Positions 1 through 6,607 of a DNA stretch of 7,928 bases are shown here, piece after piece. The stretch is from Erythrobacter donghaensis (GTDB lineage: Bacteria; Pseudomonadota; Alphaproteobacteria; Sphingomonadales; Sphingomonadaceae), in contig NZ_LSJS01000231.1 in the NCBI RefSeq assembly GCF_001557325.1, positions 1 through 7,928 on the forward strand, given 5' to 3'. Positions within the stretch are counted from its first letter, which is position 1. Each line of letters opens with the position of its first letter. The notes under the pieces are model-generated. The model saw only the letters and a program-made list of their open reading frames with translations. It ran no database searches and was not told the DNA's origin. A program made the position numbers and the translations under genes.

Positions 1-366
1 CTTACCAATCCAAGGGCCCAACCTTGGCAACCGCATCAGAGTTTGCAACAGAGCCGCATCCGGATCGAGTTCGTGAAGGAAAGCCTGGCCTTCTCGGGCG
101 AGGATTCCCCGATGGCCAATCTGATGCTCTCGGTCATGGGCGCATTCGCCGAATTCGAGCGCGCCTTGATCCGCGAGCGGCAGCGCGAAGGCATTGCGGT
201 CGCCAGGCAACGCGGCGCTTATCGCGGGCGGAAACGGTCCCTCTCCGATGAAACCCTCGCCGAGTTGCATCGCCGCGTCGCCGCCGGCGAGCGCAAGGCC
301 GCCATCGCCCGCGACTTGGGGATCAGCCGCGAAACCCTATATCAGTATCTCCGCGCGGACGCATGA
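1..366 (+). CDS. C-terminal fragment of a Tn3-type serine resolvase (TnpR-like), truncated
   Basis: Site-specific serine recombinases of this group resolve Tn3-family cointegrates at res sites. What remains is the C-terminal half. From a possible TTG at 43 (107 residues) it has the family block EFVKE and GEDSPMANLMLSVMGAFAEF (about 9-38), the long helix ERALIRERQREGI, the linker RGAYRGRK, and a C-terminal Hin-type helix-turn-helix ending ISRETLYQYLR (about 94-104). The N-terminal catalytic domain with the active-site serine is missing. The frame is open to the left edge, but the residues read from 1 to about 50 do not resemble the DDLRRLV-type segment that normally precedes EFVKE. A real junction or deletion therefore probably lies near 45-55, beyond simple cutting by the window edge. 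No transposase follows it in the same direction. Family assignment is firm; the fragment is very unlikely to be a working recombinase. Confidence 0.85.
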   Translation, partial: LTNPRAQPWQPHQSLQQSRIRIEFVKESLAFSGEDSPMANLMLSVMGAFAEFERALIRERQREGIAVARQRGAYRGRKRSLSDETLAELHRRVAAGERKAAIARDLGISRETLYQYLRADA

Positions 367-372
367 CGCTGA

Positions 373-602
373 TGTTCTCATCATGTCCACCAAATCGTTG
401 TCTGGCGCACAAACCTTGAGGTGACGCCCATTACGACGATCACGCGCTCGATTTTCGCGGCAACAACATCGCGAACGAGCAGGGCGAGCAGTGGGCGGAA
501 AAGGTCAAAAGTCGTTTGGGAAGCGCCTATGCTGTCGACTTCGAGCGGTTCCCTGATGATCCCGCACGGGATCACCTCCATGTTGCGAAACGCCGGAGCT
601 AG
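373..602 (+). pseudogene. unidentified coding remnant, probably frameshifted
   Basis: Reading from 420 to the TAG at 600-602 gives about 60 codons of protein-like sequence with no start codon. It includes YDDHALDFRGNNIANEQGEQ, then WAEKVKSRLG, AYAVDFERFPDD and DHLHVAKRRS. An in-frame TGA at 417 closes it upstream. In the frame one base away, the preceding codons (about 385-423) read QIVVWRTNLEV, and a single-base change near 420-423 would join the two pieces into one reading frame. I infer the tail of a decayed gene left by rearrangement beside the resolvase fragment. I do not recognise the family. The opposite-strand open frame over 381-581 looks less protein-like, and I take it as a shadow. 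It could also be chance coding-like sequence. Confidence 0.35.
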
Positions 603-605
603 ATG

Positions 606-803
606 TTAGCCAAACAGACGCGATGCAAAAGCAAGTCCAGATCCTGCAACAATCATCAGGATCACGAGGAAGATAGTTGGACCACGGCCAAAGCCGCCAG
701 ATTTGCCCCTGAAAGTCGGGAGTTGCAGGCCCGTTACGTGGTCAAAGTGGCCGGGCCGAGGATAAATCGGCCTCCCATCCAGTCCGTAGTGATCATGGTC
801 CAT
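606..803 (-). CDS. small putative single-pass membrane protein, 65 residues
   Basis: The gene is not recognised. The chosen ATG (801-803) is preceded by GAGGAG seven bases upstream, a much better start than the ATG eight codons earlier at 825-827. The N-terminal 40 residues are polar and rich in histidine, glycine and proline (starting MDHDHYGLDGRP). They are followed by a hydrophobic stretch of about 20 residues (TIFLVILMIVAGSGLAFA, about 43-60) and a short RLFG tail, which suggests one C-terminal transmembrane helix. It is convergent with the remnant to its left and lies beyond the bioA terminator hairpin, on the same strand as the bio operon but separated from it by 169 bases. Real coding is supported by the ribosome-binding site and the clean membrane segment; the function is unknown. 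Confidence 0.5.
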   Translation of the reverse strand: MDHDHYGLDGRPIYPRPGHFDHVTGLQLPTFRGKSGGFGRGPTIFLVILMIVAGSGLAFASRLFG

Positions 804-839
804 CGAGGGTCTCCTCGCCCTGGCCATGATTACCCCGAA

Positions 840-880
840 CGTACTGTCTTTTCAATCATGGCCCATGTTTCTGAGCCCCC
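840..880 (-). repeat. weak candidate Tn3-family terminal inverted repeat
   Basis: Read on the minus strand from 880, the sequence begins GGGGGCTCAGAAACATGG and ends in an AAAAGACAGTACG-like inner part after about 40 bases. Tn3-family ends usually start GGGG and are about 38 bp long. As I remember the Tn21 end, it begins GGGGTCGTCTCAGAAAAC and is A-rich inside. The outer end would face bioA, placing the resolvase remnant inside the element. The match is by eye and imperfect, with no partner copy in the window. Confidence 0.22.
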
Positions 881-927
881 TCACTAGCCTAGCCATCTCC
901 ACTTTCTGCTGACCCGCCCAAGGAACC

Positions 928-955
928 GCCTCCTTGCCTTCAGAAGCAAGGAGGC
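928..955 (-). terminator. hairpin downstream of bioA, likely operon terminator
   Basis: A perfect 10-bp inverted repeat (GCCTCCTTGC and GCAAGGAGGC) surrounds an 8-base loop and starts 18 bases past the bioA stop. On the operon strand it is followed by GGTTCCTTGGG, not a run of T, so it is an imperfect intrinsic terminator. It could instead protect the transcript's 3' end. It sits where the bio operon should end. Confidence 0.5.
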
Positions 956-972
956 CTTCGATCCAAACAGCT

Positions 973-2223
973 TCAGAGTAGATCCACCACCTCAATGATC
1001 GCGTTGTGGACGGCGCCAAGATCCGCATCGTCGATGCAATAGGGCGGCATGACATAGACCGTGTTGCCCAGGGGCCGCAGCAGGACATTTCGGGCCGTGA
1101 AGTCCGCCTTCAGACGCGGGGCGAGTTCGGACATATAGCCGCCATCTTCCACCACCACATCGAGCGCGATCACGCTGCCAAGTTGGCGCGTATTGGCCAG
1201 GCGTGGGTGCTCGGCAAGGCGAGCAAGACCAGCGGTCTGCCGCCGGGTCAGGTCCGCGATCCGGTCCAGCACCGGCTCCTCGCGCCAGATCGCCAGATTG
1301 GCATTGGCCGCCGCGCAGGCGATCGGGTTGGCGGTGTAGCTGGAGGAATGGAAGAACTGCTTCGACCGGTCGGTCGAATAGTGCGCCGCATAGATTTCCG
1401 GCGTCGCCATGGTCACCGCAAGGGGCAGCGACCCGCCGGTCAGCCCCTTCGACAGGCACAGGATATCGGGCACGATCCCGGCCTGCTCTGAGGCGAACAG
1501 CGTGCCGGTGCGGCCCCAGGCGGTCATCACCTCGTCGGCGATGAACAGCACGCCGTGGGCCGCGCAGATGCGCCGCATTTCGGTCAGCACGCGGGGCGAA
1601 TAGATCAGCATTCCCCCCGCGCCGAGCAGCAGCGGCTCGACGATAAAGGCCGCCGCATCGCCGCGCGAGCAGGCCTGCTCCAGCGCGTCCAGTGCGGCCT
1701 GCTCGCGGCCCTCGGCGGGAAAGGGGATTGTCTCCACATCGAACAGCAGCGGCGCATAGGGCTTGTTGAACACCCCGCGCGCGCCGACCGACATCCCGCC
1801 GATGGTATCGCCGTGATAGGAGTGCTCCAGCACCAGGATGCGGTGGCGATCCTCGTCCCGATGCGCGAAATAGCCCAGCGCCATCTTCAGCGCGACTTCG
1901 ACGCTGGTCGAACCGGAATCGGAAAAGAACACATGGTCCAGCGGGCGCGGCATGATCCGCACCAGTTCGCGGGCGAGGTCTTCGGCAGGCTGGTGGGTCC
2001 AGCCCGCGAAGATCAGCTGGTCGAGCCGCTCGCTCTGCGCGCGGATCGCGGCCATCAGCCGGGGATGGCAATGGCCGTGGGTGGTGACCCACCAGCTGGA
2101 AATCGCGTCGATCACCCTGCGCCCGTCGGCGGTGAACAGGGTCGCACCCTCGGCGTGGGTGACCAGCGGAATGTCCTCGCCCAGCCCGTGCTGGTGGAAT
2201 GGGTGCCAGACCGGCGATTTCAT
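973..2223 (-). CDS. bioA: adenosylmethionine-8-amino-7-oxononanoate aminotransferase (BioA)
   Basis: BioA transfers the amino group of S-adenosylmethionine to 8-amino-7-oxononanoate (KAPA), giving 7,8-diaminononanoate (DAPA), with pyridoxal phosphate (PLP), in the cytoplasm. The 416 residues are full length for this class-III aminotransferase. Visible motifs are WHPFHQHG (6-13), SSWWVTTHGHCHP (42-54), SDSGSTSVEVALKMAL (101-116), HSYHGDTIGGMSVG (134-147), FIADEVMTAWGRTG with the PLP-binding aspartate at about 230, LSKGLTGG with the PLP lysine at about 259, and HSSSYTANP (292-300). The ATG overlaps the bioD stop as ATGA, and GGAG lies five bases upstream, so translation is probably coupled to bioD. 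It is the last gene of bioBFDA and is followed by a hairpin. The SSWW and HSYHGD context separates it from other class-III aminotransferases such as lysine- or ornithine-type enzymes. Confidence 0.97.
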   Translation of the reverse strand: MKSPVWHPFHQHGLGEDIPLVTHAEGATLFTADGRRVIDAISSWWVTTHGHCHPRLMAAIRAQSERLDQLIFAGWTHQPAEDLARELVRIMPRPLDHVFFSDSGSTSVEVALKMALGYFAHRDEDRHRILVLEHSYHGDTIGGMSVGARGVFNKPYAPLLFDVETIPFPAEGREQAALDALEQACSRGDAAAFIVEPLLLGAGGMLIYSPRVLTEMRRICAAHGVLFIADEVMTAWGRTGTLFASEQAGIVPDILCLSKGLTGGSLPLAVTMATPEIYAAHYSTDRSKQFFHSSSYTANPIACAAANANLAIWREEPVLDRIADLTRRQTAGLARLAEHPRLANTRQLGSVIALDVVVEDGGYMSELAPRLKADFTARNVLLRPLGNTVYVMPPYCIDDADLGAVHNAIIEVVDLL

Positions 2224-2837
2224 AGGAGCTCCGTGCGGATATGGGCGGCGAAGGCGGCGGACAGGCCCTCTGGATCAAGCGGATCGAGCCACGGCAGGCG
2301 GCCGAGGTGGCGCACGGCGCCCAGCCGCTCGATCGCCGCTTCGCTGGCGGGATTGGCCTCGCCGCAGAACGCCACGCCGTGCACCGCGATGCCGCGCGCG
2401 CGCAGGGCCTCGAGCGAAAGCAGGCTGTGGTTGATCGTGCCGAGCGCGGTCCGCGCCACCAGGATCACCGGTAGGCCCCAGCGCGCGAACAGATCGGCCG
2501 CCAGCAGATCGTCGGCAAAGGGCACCAGCACTCCGCCCGCCCCTTCGACCACCAGCGGCCCATCGACCAAGGGCAGTGCGAGCTGGTCCGCCGCGATGGC
2601 AACGCCGTCGATCCGCGCAGCCTCGTGCGGTGAACAGGGCGTTGCGAGAACGTGGGCCTCGGGCAAGATCCGGGCCCGCCCGTCGGACAGCGCAGCCACG
2701 CGCTGGCTGTCAGTGCCGCCGTCGGTTCCGGCCTGCACCGGCTTCCAGTAAGCCGCGCCAAGGTGGCCCGCGAGGGCAGCGGCGAACACGGTCTTGCCCG
2801 CGTCCGTATCGGTGCCGGTTACGACATAGCCGCGCAT
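2220..2837 (-). CDS. bioD: ATP-dependent dethiobiotin synthetase (BioD)
   Basis: BioD closes the ureido ring by carboxylating diaminononanoate with CO2 and ATP to give dethiobiotin. The 205 residues fit the family. The N-terminal P-loop [11 protein letters not shown] (6-16) carries the nucleotide-binding lysine at 15, followed by YWKPVQAG (30-37) with the conserved lysine at 32, and VEGAGGVLVPF (97-107), the characteristic second loop. LVARTALGTINHSLLSLEAL (127-146) is the conserved strand-helix segment seen in BioD proteins. The ATG lies inside the end of bioF (19-bp overlap) and has GGAG five bases upstream; its TGA overlaps the bioA start by four bases. Both overlaps suggest tight translational coupling in the operon. 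No oddity is seen. Confidence 0.96.
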   Translation of the reverse strand: MRGYVVTGTDTDAGKTVFAAALAGHLGAAYWKPVQAGTDGGTDSQRVAALSDGRARILPEAHVLATPCSPHEAARIDGVAIAADQLALPLVDGPLVVEGAGGVLVPFADDLLAADLFARWGLPVILVARTALGTINHSLLSLEALRARGIAVHGVAFCGEANPASEAAIERLGAVRHLGRLPWLDPLDPEGLSAAFAAHIRTELL

Positions 2838-3961
2838 TGCAGCTCCGCCAGCAGTGCGCCCAGCGCCTCGATTTGCTCAAGGCTGGCGTTGTTGGTGATC
2901 GTGATGCGCAGGCGCGATGTGCCGACGGGCACCGTCGGCGGGCGGATTCCGCGCACGTCGAACCCGGCGGCCTGCACTTGGGCTGCCAGCTGCATCGTCC
3001 GCGCATCGTCGCCCACGATCAGCGGCAGAATCTGCGATCCGGTGACAGTCGCGCCCAGCGGGGCAAAGACCCGCTCAGCCAGCCGGATCCGCTCCCACAG
3101 CCCATCGCGCAAGTGCGGCGCGGCGGTCAGCAGGTTCAGCGCGGCGCGGTTGATCGCGGCGATCAGCGGCGAAGGCGCCGTCGAGAAGATGAAGCCGCGC
3201 CCACGGTTGACCAGAAAGTCGATTGCCGCCGCCGGGCCGCAGACCAGTGCGCCCTCGCAGCCCAGCGCCTTGCCGCAGGTGCGCAGGGTGATGACATTGC
3301 CGCGCCCGTCAAGGTGGGCGGCAAGGCCGCGCCCGTCCGGCCCGAATACGCCGGTGGCATGGGCCTCGTCGATCAGCAGGATGCCGTCATAGCGATCGGC
3401 GATGGCGGCCAGATCGCCGAGCGGGGCCGTGTCGCCATCCATCGAGTAGAGGCTTTCCGCCGCGATCCACACCTGCCCCGTGCCGCCGCCCGCGCGCCAG
3501 CGCCGGATTGCCGCTTCGCAGGCATCGGCGCAGTTGTGGGCCACGGCAACGCATTCGGCCCGGCCAATGCGCATCCCTTCGTGGGCGCTGGCGTGGATCA
3601 GTTCGTCGTGGACGACCAGATCGCCGCGCTGCGGCAGGGTTGAGAACAGCGCCTCGTTGGCAGCGAACCCGCTGGAGAACCATAGCGCCCGCTCGCAGTC
3701 AAAGAACGCGGCGGCCTCGGCCTCCAGCGCCTCGTGCTCGGGGTCGTTGCCGCGCAGCAGGCGCGATCCGCTCGAGCCGATCGGCACCCCGCGCTCCAGC
3801 GCCGCGTGCGCGGCATCGGCCAGCAGGGGCGAGCGGGCGAGGCCGAGGTAGTCGTTCGAGGCAAAGTCCGTGCCGGTCTGCGGGCTGAGCCTGCGCCGCC
3901 GCGATGCCGCCCCCAGCCGATCCAGATCGGCGGCGTGGGCTGCAAAGCCCCCCCCGTTCAC
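2819..3961 (-). CDS. bioF: 8-amino-7-oxononanoate synthase (BioF)
   Basis: BioF is a PLP-dependent alpha-oxoamine synthase that condenses a pimeloyl thioester with L-alanine, releasing CO2, to give KAPA. At 380 residues it is full length. Motifs in order are [10 protein letters not shown] (33-42), [19 protein letters not shown] (62-80), [14 protein letters not shown] (94-107), [14 protein letters not shown] (118-131), ESLYSMDGD (169-177), [17 protein letters not shown] (196-212) with PLP-contacting Asp198 and His201, and [16 protein letters not shown] (225-240) with the PLP lysine at about 231. The start is GTG, overlapping the bioB TGA as GTGA. Only a weak GGA precedes it, so expression probably depends on translation of bioB. 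The SGF, DEAHATG and GKALG motifs fit BioF; the relatives 2-amino-3-ketobutyrate CoA ligase and ALA synthase are excluded mainly by the operon context. Confidence 0.96.
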   Translation of the reverse strand: MNGGGFAAHAADLDRLGAASRRRRLSPQTGTDFASNDYLGLARSPLLADAAHAALERGVPIGSSGSRLLRGNDPEHEALEAEAAAFFDCERALWFSSGFAANEALFSTLPQRGDLVVHDELIHASAHEGMRIGRAECVAVAHNCADACEAAIRRWRAGGGTGQVWIAAESLYSMDGDTAPLGDLAAIADRYDGILLIDEAHATGVFGPDGRGLAAHLDGRGNVITLRTCGKALGCEGALVCGPAAAIDFLVNRGRGFIFSTAPSPLIAAINRAALNLLTAAPHLRDGLWERIRLAERVFAPLGATVTGSQILPLIVGDDARTMQLAAQVQAAGFDVRGIRPPTVPVGTSRLRITITNNASLEQIEALGALLAELQCAAMS

Positions 3962-4998
3962 TCCGCAGCCACCAGTACTTCGTCCGCGCGCATCGGTTCT
4001 TCGCCTGCCAGCGGCACGATGCCCAGCCGCGCGAACAGCGCCGCATCGCGGCTGTCCCCGGCGTTGGCGGTGGTCAGCAGCTTGTCACCGGTGAAGATCG
4101 AGTTCGCCCCGGCCAGGAAAGCCAGCGCCTGCCCCGCATCCGACATCGATTCGCGCCCCGCCGAAAGCCGCACCATGCTCTGCGGCATGGTGATCCGGGC
4201 GACGGCGACGGTGCGGACAAACTCGATCTCGTCGATTCGCGCCAGCGGCGTTCCTGCCAGCATGTCGCCCAGCACCGTGCCGGGAATAGGGATCAGCGCG
4301 TTGACCGGGACGCTTTCCGGGTGGCGCGGCAGGGTCGCCAGCGCGTGGATGAAGCCGATCCGGTCCTCGCGCGTTTCGCCCATGCCCACGATCCCGCCGC
4401 AGCACACCGAAATGCCCGCCGCGCGCACTTCCTCCAGCGTGTCGAGCCGGTCCTGGAAGGTGCGGGTGGTGATGACGTTGCCGTAGTTCTCGGGCGAGGT
4501 GTCGATGTTGTGGTTGTAGTAATCGAGCCCGGCTGCCTTGAGGCGGCGGGCCTGATCGCCGTTCAGCATGCCCAGGGTCATGCAGGTTTCCATGCCCATC
4601 GCGCGCACGCCCTCGATCATGGCTTCCAGCGCGGGCATGTCGCGGTCCTTGGGGTTGCGCCACGCGGCGCCCATGCAGAACCGCTGCGATCCGGCCGCGC
4701 GCGCCTCGGCGGCCGAAACCAGCACGGCATCGATATCCATCAGCTTCTCGGCCTTGACCCCGGTTTCGGCCCCGGCCGACTGGCTGCAATAGCCGCAATC
4801 CTCGGGGCAGCCGCCGGTCTTGATCGACAGCAGCGTGCACATCTGCACCTCACCCGCACGGTGCCAGGCACGGTGGGTGCTCTGCGCGCGGAACATCAGT
4901 TCGTCGAACGGCAGGTCGAACAGCGCCGTCACCTCCGCGCGGGTCCAGTCGGTACGGGGCTGGTCAGTCCGGGGAACTGTCTGTTGGGTGGCGGTCAT
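3958..4998 (-). CDS. bioB: biotin synthase (BioB), radical SAM enzyme
   Basis: BioB inserts sulfur into dethiobiotin to form biotin, using a radical-SAM [4Fe-4S] cluster and a sacrificial [2Fe-2S] cluster. From the chosen ATG it has 346 residues, the usual length. It shows the CxxxCxxC motif ([13 protein letters not shown], Cys64/68/71). The expected second-cluster ligands are present: Cys108 (RFCMG), Cys139 (ETCMTLGML), Cys199 ([12 protein letters not shown]) and Arg277 (MVRLSAGRE). [11 protein letters not shown] (160-170) and NALIPIPGT (233-241) are also typical. I chose the ATG at 4996-4998 because GGAG lies six bases upstream. Longer starts at 5010, 5031 or 5079 would place the BioR operator inside or against the coding sequence. 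It is the first gene of bioBFDA, and its TGA overlaps the bioF GTG. Expression is probably repressed by BioR through the box at 5010-5023. Confidence 0.97.
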   Translation of the reverse strand: MTATQQTVPRTDQPRTDWTRAEVTALFDLPFDELMFRAQSTHRAWHRAGEVQMCTLLSIKTGGCPEDCGYCSQSAGAETGVKAEKLMDIDAVLVSAAEARAAGSQRFCMGAAWRNPKDRDMPALEAMIEGVRAMGMETCMTLGMLNGDQARRLKAAGLDYYNHNIDTSPENYGNVITTRTFQDRLDTLEEVRAAGISVCCGGIVGMGETREDRIGFIHALATLPRHPESVPVNALIPIPGTVLGDMLAGTPLARIDEIEFVRTVAVARITMPQSMVRLSAGRESMSDAGQALAFLAGANSIFTGDKLLTTANAGDSRDAALFARLGIVPLAGEEPMRADEVLVAAE

Positions 4999-5009
4999 GT
5001 CCTGCTCCA

Positions 5010-5023
5010 TTTTATCGATAAAA
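5010..5023. promoter_or_regulatory. BioR operator, bioB-proximal
   Basis: A perfect 14-bp palindrome, TTTTATCGATAAAA, contains TTATCGATAA at 5012-5021. This fits the alphaproteobacterial BioR consensus TTATMKATAA (established family knowledge, from memory) with the central pair CG. It lies 13 bases upstream of the chosen bioB ATG, where a bound repressor would block the promoter or early elongation. I could not assign clear -35 and -10 boxes. Confidence 0.85.
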
Positions 5024-5094
5024 ACGGTCATGGCCGACCGCTCGCTCGGCGTGTATGGCGATGCACGTCCGCATGGCACCCGGAATCAGGACCG

Positions 5095-5106
5095 ATTATC
5101 GATAAT
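5095..5106. promoter_or_regulatory. BioR operator overlapping the bioR start codon
   Basis: A perfect 12-bp palindrome, ATTATCGATAAT, holds a second identical TTATCGATAA core at 5096-5105. Its last bases are the A and T of the bioR ATG. The centre is 84 bp from that of the other box. The position implies autorepression of bioR, possibly by blocking RNA polymerase on a very short leader. Confidence 0.83.
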
Positions 5107-5761
5107 GCCGACTCCAACGACCCAGATCGACAGCGAAGGACTGGTTAGCCGGATTGCGGACGCGCTGGCCGCGCGCATCTTGGCCGGCGAGATCCCGGGC
5201 GGCGAGCGCCTGCGCCAGGATGGACTGGCCTATGAATTCGGGGTCAGCCAGGGGACCGTGCGCGAGGCGTTCCGCAAGCTGGAGGCGATCAAACTGGTCG
5301 AGGCCCTGCCCCGTCGCGGAGTGCGCGCCACGTTGATCGACGCGGCAGGCGAGCGCGAAATCGCCTCGATGCGCGGGGCGCTGGAACCGCTGGCCGTGCG
5401 CAGCATTGCCCGCGCTCCGTCCGCCGCCCACCTCAAGGACCTGCGCGAAATCCTGAAGCGGGGTGACGCGGCAGAAAACCTGTTCGATTCCGAATCGGCC
5501 AACCGCGACTTTCACATTGCGCTGGCCCGGCCCTGCGCCATGCCCCGCCTGATTGCCACGATCACCGAGCTGAACCTGGCCTATTCGCGCCATGTGTTCG
5601 CCTCTGCGGCGGGCCAGGAGTGGAAGCCGCGCTACAACTTCGATCACTGGCACATCTTCGAAGCCTATGCATCCGGAAAACTCGAGGAAGCAGCTATACT
5701 GCTTGCGCGGCACATAAAGTCAGTCGATCGGGTAAACTTGAGACCAAAAGTGGCAGTCTGA
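5105..5761 (+). CDS. bioR: BioR-type GntR-family transcriptional repressor of biotin synthesis
   Basis: The protein is a predicted DNA-binding repressor of 218 residues. The N-terminal GntR winged helix-turn-helix spans about 12-77, with LAARILAGEIPGGERLRQDG (21-40), LAYEFGVSQGTVREAFRKLE (41-60) and the wing ALPRRGVRA (67-75). The C-terminal all-helical FCD-type effector domain spans about 85-205, with likely metal or effector ligands Asp135 and His137 (NRDFHIAL), His183 (DHWHIFEAY) and His203 (ARHI). Divergent placement from bioBFDA with two BioR boxes between them supports a BioR assignment over a generic GntR one. The ATG at 5105 is the only ATG that leaves the helix-turn-helix intact without running through the operators. 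The nearest AGGA is 13 bases away, too far to be a good ribosome-binding site, so a leaderless or weakly initiated message is possible. Autoregulation is likely. Confidence 0.88.
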   Translation: MPTPTTQIDSEGLVSRIADALAARILAGEIPGGERLRQDGLAYEFGVSQGTVREAFRKLEAIKLVEALPRRGVRATLIDAAGEREIASMRGALEPLAVRSIARAPSAAHLKDLREILKRGDAAENLFDSESANRDFHIALARPCAMPRLIATITELNLAYSRHVFASAAGQEWKPRYNFDHWHIFEAYASGKLEEAAILLARHIKSVDRVNLRPKVAV

Positions 5762-5787
5762 CGTGTCAGAAGTTCAATTGGACGCTG

Positions 5788-6498
5788 CTAGGTAACGGGC
5801 AAATCAGGATAGCTCTCGATCCGCGCTTCTCCAGTTCGCCGGATCTGGGACGCGGCTTCCTCGAGGTGGAACGCCGCCGCATCGCGCGCGCGCACGGTGT
5901 CGCCCGCCTTCATGTAGTCGATGAGCCTCTCGTGCTCAGCGAGCGAACTGCGCGCCTCGTCGAGCTCGAAGTAATTGGCGCCGGCGATCCACACAGCGGG
6001 CGGGATGGCCTTGGCATAGCTCGCCCAGGCCGTCTGATTGCCGCCAAGGCGGACCAGTTCGAGGTGGAACTGGTAGTCGAGATATGCGCCGCAGAGCAGG
6101 TTCGCAGGCTCATCGGCATCGAGGCCGCGCAGTGCCGCGTGGATCGCGGCGAGATGGCTGAAGTCGCTAGTATTGGCACGCAATGCGGCCTCTGCCGCCG
6201 CCATCGCATGGATTGCCCCGGCGAGCGCCAGATGTTCGACAATGCGATCAATCGTCCAGTCGATGATCGTGTAACGGCCATGATCCCTGGCCAGAAGGCC
6301 AAGCTCGAGAAGTTCCTCAGCGAGCGAAAGCGCACCCGTCTCCTGCAAATCGTCAAGACCGGGTATCTGGTTTGCCTGGTCGAATCTGCGCCGTTTGCGG
6401 GGCTCGCGCAGCACGGCAAAGACGCGCGGTGCAGGGCAAGTAATCCTTCCAAGTGGCCTTGGCTTTGACCTTGTCACCTCTTGTCCGCCCTCCGACAC
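5788..6498 (-). CDS. FCD-domain transcriptional regulator with a divergent N-terminal domain
   Basis: The protein has 236 residues, a GTG start and an AGGA a few bases upstream. The C-terminal half (about 83-220) reads as an FCD ligand-binding domain of GntR-family regulators. It has AAAEAALRA at its start and the expected metal-ligand pattern: Asp141 and His145 (DYQFH), His189 (EHERLIDYMKAGD) and His211 (AAFHLEEAA). The N-terminal 80 residues lack the usual GntR signature (PG..L.E..LA..LGVSR). Only TGALSLAEELLELGLLARDH (55-74) and GRYTI resemble a recognition helix and wing, so DNA binding is uncertain. It is convergent with bioR (26 bases between the stops) and divergent from the next regulator. 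Its target and ligand are unknown. It may control a neighbouring gene lost through the transposon insertion. An oxidative or acid-responsive FCD-type role cannot be chosen from sequence. Confidence 0.68.
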   Translation of the reverse strand: MSEGGQEVTRSKPRPLGRITCPAPRVFAVLREPRKRRRFDQANQIPGLDDLQETGALSLAEELLELGLLARDHGRYTIIDWTIDRIVEHLALAGAIHAMAAAEAALRANTSDFSHLAAIHAALRGLDADEPANLLCGAYLDYQFHLELVRLGGNQTAWASYAKAIPPAVWIAGANYFELDEARSSLAEHERLIDYMKAGDTVRARDAAAFHLEEAASQIRRTGEARIESYPDLPVT

Positions 6499-6607
6499 CG
6501 CATCCTTCGGATAGTCCGAACCATCCTGATTGGAAAATTCTAAAGGGTTTGTGCTATGGAGCCAACATGCAACGGGGCGGGACTGCTTTCCCCTTGGGGA
6601 CGATCGA

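Noticed and set aside
992..2278. 428-codon minus-strand open frame over bioA
   Set aside because: Out of frame with the clear BioA protein; Arg/Ala/Pro-rich shadow.
1555..2751. 398-codon plus-strand open frame
   Set aside because: It lies opposite bioA and bioD, which have full motif support; a high-GC antisense shadow with low-complexity Arg/Ala/Ser composition.
2576..3643. 355-codon plus-strand open frame
   Set aside because: Antisense to bioD and bioF, with no recognisable motif.
4999..5079. Longer bioB starts (5010, 5031, 5079)
   Set aside because: The ATG at 4996-4998 has GGAG at ideal spacing and gives the family-typical 346 residues; longer forms read through the BioR box.
4820..5104. 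Upstream extension of the bioR frame
   Set aside because: It would translate antisense bioB and both operators. The GntR domain is complete from the ATG at 5105.
3904..5148. 414-codon plus-strand open frame
   Set aside because: Antisense to bioB and running through the operators into bioR in another frame; composition is typical of a shadow.
5762..5787. Terminator between the convergent bioR and FCD genes
   Set aside because: Only 26 bases separate the stops, and no stable hairpin with a T-run is visible.
5620..6468. 282-codon plus-strand open frame overlapping bioR and the FCD regulator
   Set aside because: Antisense to the FCD-domain gene, and its first part is bioR in the wrong frame. 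No domain is visible.
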